From contig VFKQ01000369.1 in assembly GCA_009885445.1 (NCBI GenBank), forward strand, positions 1-5,225: a stretch of 5,225 bases of DNA, written 5' to 3'. Origin of the DNA: Anaerolineaceae bacterium. Its GTDB lineage: Bacteria; Chloroflexota; Anaerolineae; Anaerolineales; Villigracilaceae. The notes under the pieces were generated by a model. The model was not told where the DNA came from. It saw nothing but the letters and a program-made list of their open reading frames with translations, and ran no database searches. This document shows positions 1 to 4,535 of the stretch, one piece after another (within the stretch, counting starts at the first letter, position 1; each line of letters starts with the position of its first letter). Both the position numbers and the translations under genes were made by a program.

Positions 1-762
1 GACATCAGCGGCGAACTCGAAGAATTTGAGTCGCTGGCGAAATTAGATGACGAAGCCAAACGTGCAGGCATCATGCTTCTCCCCGGCGCGGGCTTTGACG
101 TGGTTCCCTCCGATTGCCTCGCCGCGCACGTGAAGCACAGACTCCCCTCGGCCACAAATCTCAAATTATTTATTCGCTCCGTCGGCGGCGGAGTCTCGCG
201 CGGCACGGCGCGCTCGGCCATCGAGAACAGTCACCGCGCCGGACGCATTCGCCGCGACGGAAAAATTGTCAGCGTGCCGTCGGCCTGGCAGGTGCTCGAA
301 CGCGACTTTGGGCGCGGCCCGCTTCCAGCCGTCTCGATCGGCTGGGGCGACGTGTCCACGGCGTATTACAGCACGGGCATCCCAAACATCGAAGCGTACA
401 TGGCGCTCCCGTCCGCGGCGATTTTCTTTCTGCGTTTGATGCGCGTCGTCGGTCCGCTGTTTTATGCGCGGCCTGTGAAAAAATTTCTGCAATCCCTTCT
501 GCGTTTTCGCCCCGAGGGACCAACCGAAGCTCAGCGCACGAACGGATTCGCCGTCATGCTCGCCGAAGCCAGCGACGGCACGACGACCGTGCGCTCAAAA
601 ATCCGCGTGCCCGAGGGCTATCAGATCACGATGCTGACCACCGTCGCCATCGCCAAACGGATTCTGGCGGGTGATTTCAAAGTCGGCTTTCAAACTCCCA
701 GTCTCGCTTATGGAAAAGATTTTATTTTAGAATTTCCTGGCGTGTCGCGCGAAGACGCGTAG
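1..762 (+). CDS. Saccharopine dehydrogenase-like / trans-acting enoyl reductase family oxidoreductase (5' truncated)
   Basis: The reading frame is open from base 1 to the TAG at 760-762, giving 253 visible residues; the true start lies left of the window. The visible part begins with DISGELEEF, matching the YxDxxGE stretch that follows the Rossmann NAD(P)-binding half in the saccharopine dehydrogenase-like family, then GAGFDVVPSDCLA, a hallmark of the trans-acting enoyl reductase subgroup. A GGGVSRGTARS segment and a hydrophobic stretch (LPSAAIFFLRLMRVVGPLFY) follow, also usual there. Known members are about 350-400 residues, so roughly 100 N-terminal residues with the nucleotide-binding GxxGxxG are probably missing. 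Members act as NAD(P)H-dependent reductases in lipid or polyketide-lipid metabolism, or have no known substrate. No substrate can be inferred here. The ATG at 73 is internal, because family-specific sequence is encoded upstream of it. The family call is firm; function is open. Confidence 0.82.
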   Translation, partial: DISGELEEFESLAKLDDEAKRAGIMLLPGAGFDVVPSDCLAAHVKHRLPSATNLKLFIRSVGGGVSRGTARSAIENSHRAGRIRRDGKIVSVPSAWQVLERDFGRGPLPAVSIGWGDVSTAYYSTGIPNIEAYMALPSAAIFFLRLMRVVGPLFYARPVKKFLQSLLRFRPEGPTEAQRTNGFAVMLAEASDGTTTVRSKIRVPEGYQITMLTTVAIAKRILAGDFKVGFQTPSLAYGKDFILEFPGVSREDA

Positions 763-806
763 GTCGGAGTGGTCGCGAAGCATCCCTTCAGGGGACACTC
801 CGACCT
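761..806. repeat. Imperfect palindrome / REP-like hairpin overlapping a stop codon; possible terminator
   Basis: Perfect 11-bp arms, aggtcggagtg (761-771) and cactccgacct (796-806), enclose a 24-base core. The core contains a smaller hairpin, tccc (783-786) with ggga (792-795). The left arm begins inside the TAG stop codon of the oxidoreductase gene (760-762). Only a weak T-rich run follows (gttatttc), so it may end transcription but is not a textbook intrinsic terminator. The nested-hairpin design resembles dispersed REP-type elements. Copy number cannot be judged from one window. Confidence 0.6.
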
Positions 807-818
807 GTTATTTCAACC

Positions 819-846
819 TTTCAAAAATGCAAATTTCGCCTATAAT
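819..846 (+). promoter_or_regulatory. Candidate promoter with perfect -10 box
   Basis: A perfect TATAAT lies at 841-846. The best upstream partner is tttcaa at 819-824 (16-bp spacer), a poor -35 match, so the call rests mainly on the -10. Starting here, transcription would begin near 853 and give the phosphatase gene at 1213 a leader of about 360 bases. A weaker alternative nearer the gene is TTGAAG (1122-1127) with cataaa (1146-1151), spacer 18. Confidence 0.35.
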
Positions 847-1075
847 TCGGCATCGGCTGTTTGCACGACGACTCGAAAGGCAGACCACCATGCAGATGAT
901 GCTGTTCCGCGAAAGAAGCAATCCTTTGAGAGCGCCGGCCGCCAACTTCTGCGGGGCAGTAGATTACGCCTCGGTGAACATCGGAAAGCGCTTCTTGTGG
1001 GCAAATGGTGATACGGAAATTTACATGGGGAAAAGAGCAGAGTTAATCAGCATTCGTGCCGTAAATTTCATAATC

Positions 1076-1113
1076 AAACCGACCCTTTTCTGCTGTAGCG
1101 AGAAGGGCGGTTT
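1076..1113 (+). terminator. Terminator-like hairpin in the leader; possible attenuator
   Basis: The left strand aaaccg (1076-1081), a bulged A at 1082 and cccttttc (1083-1090) pair with gagaaggg (1100-1107) and cggttt (1108-1113), with one G-U pair. The 14-bp stem has a 9-base loop and runs into a short T tract (tttt 1111-1114). No gene ends just upstream on the + strand; the oxidoreductase stops more than 300 bases earlier. It therefore sits between the candidate promoter and the phosphatase start, where an attenuator would lie. It could also be a late terminator for the upstream transcript. Confidence 0.5.
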
Positions 1114-1198
1114 TCAATTCATTGAAGGGAGGTTATTGCAGGAATCATAAAAGTAATGGCCAGACATCAAGAATATTACGATCACCCAATCATTCCAT

Positions 1199-1204
1199 AA
1201 GGAG
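1199..1204 (+). promoter_or_regulatory. Ribosome binding site of the PhoX-like gene
   Basis: AAGGAG lies 8 bases before the ATG at 1213. This is a strong Shine-Dalgarno at good spacing and fixes the start immediately before a signal peptide. Confidence 0.85.
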
Positions 1205-1212
1205 TTTGAGTA

Positions 1213-2985
1213 ATGAAAAAATTCTTGCTTCCAACGATCAGCCTTTTGCTGATTGCCTCGTTCATGTTCCCGATCTCAGGGACAGCCGCCTCTCTTGCGG
1301 GCGCGAATAACAGCGGCTTCAAGACGGACCAGGCTTCGATGCTCAGCGCGGTTATGGCGGGCGTAGAAGTGACTCCGATTCTGACTGTGGGCGACGTGCT
1401 CCCCAGTGGTTTTCGATTTGAAGCCATCCCGGATGGAATTGCGCTAAAGACTCGTGGACAGGGACGAGTTGACCTTTACATTAACCACGAAACCAGCAAA
1501 GTGCCGTTCCCATATAATACGCTCGCGCCGACCGCCGCCAACGGCGAGAATGACTTTGATAACTCGCAGGTCAGCCATCTGATTCTCAACCAGCACTCTG
1601 CGGGTGTGCTCAATGGCTCGTTTGCAATTCCGAGCAGTGCCGGCTTCCAGCGTTTCTGTTCCAGCTACCTTGCCACGAGCAAGGAAGGTTTTGACCGCGA
1701 AATCCTATTTACCAATGAAGAGTCGCCTGATTATGTGCTTCGGCAAGAGGCATCCTGGCCGCCAGCCTCGTTGACTGACCCGAATCAGCGTGAAGTTGGT
1801 CTGGTCATTGCCCTCGATATCCAGACGGGCAAGTACTTCCCAATCTATGGCATGGGCAGGCACAACCACGAGAACAGCGTTCCGATTCCCGGGTATGGAT
1901 ATCCGGTAGTGTTATCGGGTGATGACACGTTCACGAGCGGTCCGCTGACGGGTGTTTTCGCGCCGGGCGCAGTGCCTTCTCAATCACAACTGTATTCCTA
2001 TATTGCTTCGAGCACCGACGCTCTGCTCAATGATGAAGGCGACCTGTGGGCTTTTGTCTCTGATACCGTCGGTGTGAAGAACTATTATCAGGTGCTGCCC
2101 GGCTCAGGCGCAGTGATCACCGGTCACTTTATCCAGGTGCCGAAGAGCATCGCCACGGGACTTAACCCGGATGGCTCAGAGGTGAAAGCGGCGGACTTTG
2201 GTTACCCCTTGCCGCCTACGAACGGCAGTTGGCAAATTGACCTGCGCACTGCGGCCCCTACCGCGAAAGGCATTGACGGTCCGCAGTGGGTGCTTGAATA
2301 CTGGAGCGACATCAACAATGTATTCCAGTTTGTGCGTGTTGAAGATATCGCCTACGACAAACGACCCGGCATGGAGAATGTCGTCTACATTGTCGACTCG
2401 GGACGAGGCCGCACCGCCGCGCAGAGTTTGGACACACCGAACTTCAGGTCTACCAATGGCCGCGTGTGGAAGATGGTGATGGACCCGAGCGATCCCACAA
2501 TCGTGACATCGCTTACAGTTTTCGTTGAGGGTGATGATAATCCCGTCAAGACGTCCAGCGAAGTTCACCAACCGGATAATATTGAGACGACCGCAGGTGG
2601 ACTACTTCTGACTGAAGATCCTGGTAGCAGTCAGCAGTTCACTGCCGCTCAACAATTGTCAGATCTCAATGCCACGACCGCGCGCCTGTGGTTTGTTCCA
2701 TTCTCAGGCGTTCCGCAAGTGGTCGTGAAGATTAATCAATCTGCAGACGGCGGCGCCACCGATGTGGACGGCCGGCCTGCCGGAAACTGGGGCGCCTGGG
2801 AGACGACCGGTATCATCGATGCCTCTGCGGCCTTTGGCCCCGGCTACTTCCTGATCAACGTGCAGGCGCACTCACTCTGGATCGAAAGCGCGCCCGGCGA
2901 TGACAACAACGGCGACCTTTTGCCCGACTTCACCTACAAGCGTGAAGGCGGACAGTTGCTGTTGATCTACATCCCGGGTTTGTAA
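1213..2985 (+). CDS. Secreted PhoX-like (DUF839) alkaline phosphatase-type protein
   Basis: This is a complete 590-residue protein. Residues 1-26 form a Sec-type signal peptide: MKK, a hydrophobic core (FLLPTISLLLIASFMF), then SGTAAS, with cleavage likely near A25 or A26, so the protein is exported. Motifs typical of the DUF839/PhoX family follow in order: YINHE (89-93), RFCSSYL with Cys149, FTNEES (166-171), MGRHNHEN (about 214-221), HQPDNIET (452-459) followed by LLLTEDP, GAWETTGIID, and NVQAHS (549-554). In characterised PhoX, iron and calcium ions are bound by one Cys and several Glu/Asp residues. Cys149 and Glu169/170 are reasonable counterparts, but I have no alignment. The likely role is metal-dependent release of phosphate from organic esters outside the membrane; phosphodiesterase or structural DUF839 relatives remain possible. 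Known PhoX proteins usually use the Tat route, yet no twin arginine is present. The start is fixed by AAGGAG 8 bases upstream. The gene is monocistronic, with its own terminator. Confidence 0.75.
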   Translation: MKKFLLPTISLLLIASFMFPISGTAASLAGANNSGFKTDQASMLSAVMAGVEVTPILTVGDVLPSGFRFEAIPDGIALKTRGQGRVDLYINHETSKVPFPYNTLAPTAANGENDFDNSQVSHLILNQHSAGVLNGSFAIPSSAGFQRFCSSYLATSKEGFDREILFTNEESPDYVLRQEASWPPASLTDPNQREVGLVIALDIQTGKYFPIYGMGRHNHENSVPIPGYGYPVVLSGDDTFTSGPLTGVFAPGAVPSQSQLYSYIASSTDALLNDEGDLWAFVSDTVGVKNYYQVLPGSGAVITGHFIQVPKSIATGLNPDGSEVKAADFGYPLPPTNGSWQIDLRTAAPTAKGIDGPQWVLEYWSDINNVFQFVRVEDIAYDKRPGMENVVYIVDSGRGRTAAQSLDTPNFRSTNGRVWKMVMDPSDPTIVTSLTVFVEGDDNPVKTSSEVHQPDNIETTAGGLLLTEDPGSSQQFTAAQQLSDLNATTARLWFVPFSGVPQVVVKINQSADGGATDVDGRPAGNWGAWETTGIIDASAAFGPGYFLINVQAHSLWIESAPGDDNNGDLLPDFTYKREGGQLLLIYIPGL

Positions 2986-3007
2986 GTTGACTGAATAAAC
3001 CCTAATC

Positions 3008-3039
3008 AAACTGGACACGCGATTACGCGTGTCCAGTTT
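3008..3039 (+). terminator. Stem-loop terminator after the PhoX-like gene
   Basis: Perfect 14-bp arms, aaactggacacgcg (3008-3021) and cgcgtgtccagttt (3026-3039), enclose the tetraloop atta. The stem starts 22 bases after the TAA and is followed by agtttc, only a modest T tract. Position and stability favour an intrinsic terminator for the phosphatase gene. Confidence 0.75.
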
Positions 3040-3094
3040 AGTTTCAGACTCCCAGAATCGCCGATGGCGCGGACTTCATGCATGGGTTCCCCGG

Positions 3095-3143
3095 CGTGTC
3101 GTAAAGTGACAGTCACCTTTAAGGTGACTGTCACTTCGGCACG
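3095..3143. repeat. Long near-perfect palindrome (REP/MITE-like hairpin)
   Basis: Perfect 16-bp arms (3104-3119 and 3121-3136) meet at a single central base, 3120. Beyond a 2-base bulge (ta, 3102-3103), cgtgtcg (3095-3101) pairs with cggcacg (3137-3143) with one wobble pair, giving about 23 bp in all. Each arm contains a smaller palindrome (gtgacagtcac, and its complement gtgactgtcac). There is no T tract and it does not adjoin a gene end, so a dispersed repeat or protein-binding palindrome fits better than a terminator. Confidence 0.6.
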
Positions 3144-3242
3144 GTTTGTTCGTTACTGACTCGTGATCTGACACCTGAGGAACGAATCCAGTTTGGTATC
3201 TCTGATCAAGGAGCGACTTGTCCGGCGCAGTAAAGTATACAA

Positions 3243-3274
3243 AAAGCCTCGCGGATAAAAGTCCGCGAGGCTTT
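3243..3274 (-). terminator. Terminator of the toxin-antitoxin operon (may act both ways)
   Basis: The 13-bp perfect arms are aaagcctcgcgga (3243-3255) and tccgcgaggcttt (3262-3274), with loop taaaag. On the minus strand it lies 17 bases after the toxin stop and runs into a five-T tract, a classic intrinsic terminator. On the plus strand it is followed by atttat, so it may also stop read-through from the phosphatase side. Its core is shared with the hairpin at 4069-4119. Confidence 0.8.
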
Positions 3275-3291
3275 ATTTATCAAAAACCATC

Positions 3292-3654
3292 TCAAATATA
3301 TCTCAACTGGTTTTCGATCTCATCAGTAGAAACACTATCCAGCAAAGCCAGAAGCCTTGTTACAACTTCCTCAGGCTTGCGGCGTTTGGCAATTATCACG
3401 CCATAATGTTTGAGGCCGGTTTCCACAAACTTGCGGTGTTCAGTCTCAAAGTCCACGCGGTTATGAGTGACGATAGCGCGCTGTTGAGAAACAGCATATA
3501 ACATTTGCTCGTCATCAGATCTGCCTGACATCTCTGCATTGCGCGAAGATAACACATCAAAACCGCGCGTACGCAGGTTGTCCACGATTCGCACCGAAAC
3601 GTCTTCGTCAAAATATAAATGGATGTATAACGCTGAATTTTCCCCATCAGTCAT
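3292..3654 (-). CDS. DUF5615 PIN-like toxin of a type II toxin-antitoxin pair
   Basis: This 120-residue protein has the DUF5615 (PIN-like, Mut7-C related) signature. YFDEDV (residues 14-19) carries the first acidic cluster, LRTRGFDVLSS (27-37) follows, then SDDEQMLYAV (46-55) and the hallmark RAIVTHNRVDF (59-69) with Asp68. PIN-fold proteins of this kind are predicted metal-dependent RNases in which such acidic residues hold Mg2+/Mn2+. RNase activity is inferred from the fold, not shown. The ATG (3654-3652) lies inside the end of the antitoxin gene, with an 8-base overlap (ATGACTGA) and only a weak GAGTG upstream, so translation is probably coupled to the antitoxin. About eight residues precede the usual start of the domain. 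All expected acidic residues are present, so the toxin appears intact. Confidence 0.85.
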   Translation of the reverse strand: MTDGENSALYIHLYFDEDVSVRIVDNLRTRGFDVLSSRNAEMSGRSDDEQMLYAVSQQRAIVTHNRVDFETEHRKFVETGLKHYGVIIAKRRKPEEVVTRLLALLDSVSTDEIENQLRYI

Positions 3655-4012
3655 TGACTGGCACTCGATTCAGTTCAATATATTTCTCGATCTCATCACG
3701 GTGATCGTCGTAGTAACTAAGCGCGTCAAAAATTTGTGCGAGACGTAGGTGCGGCAAATTGCGTGCAATCTCATCTGGGGTATCCCCAAATCTCCAATGT
3801 TCAACAATTGCGCGCACAGGCGTCCGGGTATTTTTAATCACTGGTTCGCCGCTTAATATCGCTGGAACACTCTCAATGTAAGGATGCTCGGTCGGCTGAC
3901 GTGAAGTAAGCTCCTCGGCAGGCAAAAGACTCTGACGTAACTGCTTGAGTTCTTTTTCAAGCGCGTCAATCCGTATAACAACTGTTTGAATATCAAGAGA
4001 GAATTCACTCAT
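3647..4012 (-). CDS. DUF433 antitoxin with N-terminal coiled-coil extension
   Basis: This 121-residue protein has a DUF433 domain at about residues 43-113. HPYIESVPAILSGEPVIKNT (43-62) is followed by TRTPVRAIVEHWRFGDTPDEI and by LPHLRLAQIFDALSYYDDH (86-104), a close fit to the family pattern. DUF433 proteins are antitoxins commonly paired with DUF5615 toxins in this order, and are thought to bind the toxin and, through a helix-turn-helix-like part, their own promoter. Residues 6-30 look like an amphipathic helix or coiled coil (VVIRIDALEKELKQLRQSLL), an addition to a domain that usually makes up almost the whole protein. An aaagg lies 8 bases before the ATG. The gene is first in a two-gene operon and overlaps the toxin by 8 bases. 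Autoregulation is likely by analogy, but I see no clear operator. Confidence 0.85.
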   Translation of the reverse strand: MSEFSLDIQTVVIRIDALEKELKQLRQSLLPAEELTSRQPTEHPYIESVPAILSGEPVIKNTRTPVRAIVEHWRFGDTPDEIARNLPHLRLAQIFDALSYYDDHRDEIEKYIELNRVPVND

Positions 4013-4020
4013 AACAAATG

Positions 4021-4048
4021 CCTTTGGTAATGTAAAACGAGTATAACA
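4021..4048 (-). promoter_or_regulatory. Extended -10 promoter and RBS of the toxin-antitoxin operon
   Basis: Read on the minus strand, TGTTATACT (4048-4040) is an extended -10 (TGn plus TATACT, five of six bases of the consensus). No good -35 is seen, as extended -10 promoters allow. Transcription would start near 4033, giving a leader of about 20 bases with AAAGG (4025-4021) 8 bases before the antitoxin ATG. Confidence 0.55.
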
Positions 4049-4068
4049 TAACTAGAATTTCCTATCTA

Positions 4069-4119
4069 CAAAATAGAAAGGCCTCGCGGACATTTCATCC
4101 GCGAGGCCTTTCTATTTTG
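4069..4119. repeat. 22-bp perfect hairpin upstream of the TA operon, sharing its core with the 3243-3274 terminator
   Basis: The arms at 4069-4090 and 4098-4119 pair without a mismatch around the loop catttca. The inner part, gcctcgcgga / tccgcgaggc, is identical to that of the hairpin at 3243-3274. No visible gene on either strand ends beside it: the TA promoter points away from it, and coaBC begins 416 bases to the right. A terminator for a visible transcript is therefore not an obvious role. It may be a cassette border, a dispersed repeat, or an insulator against read-through. Confidence 0.65.
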
Positions 4120-4168
4120 CCCAACCACGCAAAACGCAAACCTTATCTCCCAATTCCCGGCTCGCATC

Positions 4169-4211
4169 CGTCCTGAGCGGAGCCGTGTACTCACGGCGCA
4201 GTCGAAGGACG
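4169..4211. repeat. Nested palindromic unit C (cgtcct...aggacg)
   Basis: The outer arms cgtcct (4169-4174) and aggacg (4206-4211) enclose a separate hairpin, gccgtg (4182-4187) with cacggc (4192-4197) and loop tact. The outer frame, cgtcctgagcg then gcagtcgaaggacg, looks like a short palindromic repeat split by the inner hairpin. It is followed at 4219-4224 by aagcaa, resembling the inner arm of unit A, so a partial A half may adjoin it. Confidence 0.55.
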
Positions 4212-4260
4212 AGCGGTGAAGCAATTCCCCTCGCGCACCCTATCATTGCGAGCGAACGCT

Positions 4261-4299
4261 GGTCGAGTAGCCCCGTGATTGTCGGGGCGTATCGAGACC
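4261..4299. repeat. Palindromic unit B, copy 1, inside unit A
   Basis: Ends ggtcgagtag (4261-4270) and gtatcgagacc (4289-4299) frame a hairpin, ccccg (4271-4275) with cgggg (4283-4287). The same ends recur in reverse orientation in the second block (4412-4452) around a different hairpin. gaacg occurs on both sides (4254-4258 and 4304-4308), which could be a target-site duplication or chance. Confidence 0.6.
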
Positions 4300-4324
4300 A
4301 AGTGAACGAAGCAATCCCGTGTAA

Positions 4325-4346
4325 CATTCCAACAATTGTTGGAATG
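4325..4346. repeat. Perfect 22-base palindrome in the core of unit A
   Basis: Bases 4325-4335 (cattccaacaa) are exactly inverted in 4336-4346. With no spacer it could extrude as a cruciform or form an RNA hairpin. It could equally serve as a dimeric protein site. No gene starts next to it. Confidence 0.6.
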
Positions 4347-4396
4347 AGAGTCGAGATTGCTTCTCGAAGCCTCGCAATGACAGGCATGTAAAAGGA

Positions 4397-4473
4397 GATT
4401 GCTTCGGGCGGGGTCTCGATACGGGCGAGAAGAGCACTCGCCCTACTCGACCACCCGCCCTCGCAATGACAGG
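4397..4473. repeat. Unit A copy 2 (one half) containing inverted unit B copy 2
   Basis: The block begins with gattgcttc (4397-4405) and ends with ctcgcaatgacagg (4460-4473), the right half of unit A. Between them gggcggg (4406-4412) pairs with cccgccc (4454-4460), and gggcgag (4423-4429) with ctcgccc (4437-4443), both about the same centre, 4433. The unit B ends are present in reverse: ggtctcgatac (4412-4422) and ctactcgacc (4443-4452). Compared with copy 1, the B ends are kept while the inner hairpin differs. Confidence 0.65.
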
Positions 4474-4523
4474 AATCGCAGTGGGGTTTCTTTCATCTTT
4501 CATCCGTGGTTCCCCTCAGCAAG

Positions 4524-4529
4524 TATAAT
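4524..4529 (+). promoter_or_regulatory. -10 box placing transcription start at the coaBC ATG
   Basis: A perfect TATAAT ends 6 bases before the ATG at 4536, so transcription would begin at or next to the A of the start codon. There is no Shine-Dalgarno in the gap (ttcccc). The -35 region (4501-4506, catccg) is a poor match. Confidence 0.55.
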
Positions 4530-4535
4530 TTCCCC

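Larger units (their letters stand above)
763..1212. other. 450-base intergenic region / putative long leader of the phosphatase gene
   Basis: No convincing gene is seen. Open frames at 769-1011 and 827-1150 have no Shine-Dalgarno, match no family I recognise, and overlap each other in different frames. The stretch holds the hairpin at 761-806, a TATAAT at 841-846, a 9-bp inverted repeat (gaaatttac 1016-1024 with gtaaatttc 1061-1069), a strong hairpin at 1076-1113 and the ribosome binding site at 1199-1204. I compared the 850-1010 section by eye with common riboswitch consensus motifs (cyclic di-GMP, cobalamin, fluoride) and saw no match. Confidence 0.5.
4244..4381. repeat. Palindromic unit A, copy 1
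   Basis: Outer arms cattgcgag (4244-4252) and ctcgcaatg (4371-4379) are perfect inverses. Inner arms gaagcaatc (4308-4316) and gattgcttc (4355-4363) are also perfect inverses, nested inside. Unit B (4261-4299) sits between the left outer and inner arms, and a 22-bp palindrome (4325-4346) lies in the centre. The right end, tcgcaatgacagg (4372-4384), recurs exactly at 4461-4473. Confidence 0.7.
4120..4535. other. Intergenic block of nested palindromic repeats before coaBC
   Basis: No gene is seen in these bases. Open frames on both strands here (for example 4185-4391 and 4243-4503 reversed) are by-products of the repeats and match no family. From about 4169 to 4470 almost every base belongs to one of the palindromic units listed separately. 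The last 65 bases hold the coaBC promoter. Confidence 0.7.

Noticed and set aside
114..674. 186-codon frame inside the oxidoreductase gene
   Set aside because: Arginine-rich shadow frame of a GC-rich gene; the frame of the real gene carries family motifs throughout.
850..1010. Known riboswitch (cyclic di-GMP, cobalamin, fluoride)
   Set aside because: None of the conserved core strings of these classes could be found in order by eye.
827..1150. 107-codon open frame upstream of the phosphatase gene
   Set aside because: No ribosome binding site, no recognisable motif, overlap with another open frame (769-1011) and with the strong hairpin at 1076-1113. More likely leader sequence.
2176..2571. 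131-codon reverse-strand frame within the phosphatase gene
   Set aside because: Lies entirely inside the PhoX-like gene, no start signals, no family resemblance.
3218..3406. 62-codon plus-strand frame across the terminator
   Set aside because: Runs through the TA terminator hairpin and the end of the toxin gene on the opposite strand; no ribosome site.
4169..4473. CRISPR array
   Set aside because: Repeats are nested palindromes at irregular spacing and in both orientations, without equal-length spacers; no cas gene is in view.
4185..4503. Open frames on both strands in the repeat block
   Set aside because: Their translations are made of repeated palindromic sequence and would change with each repeat; no start signals.
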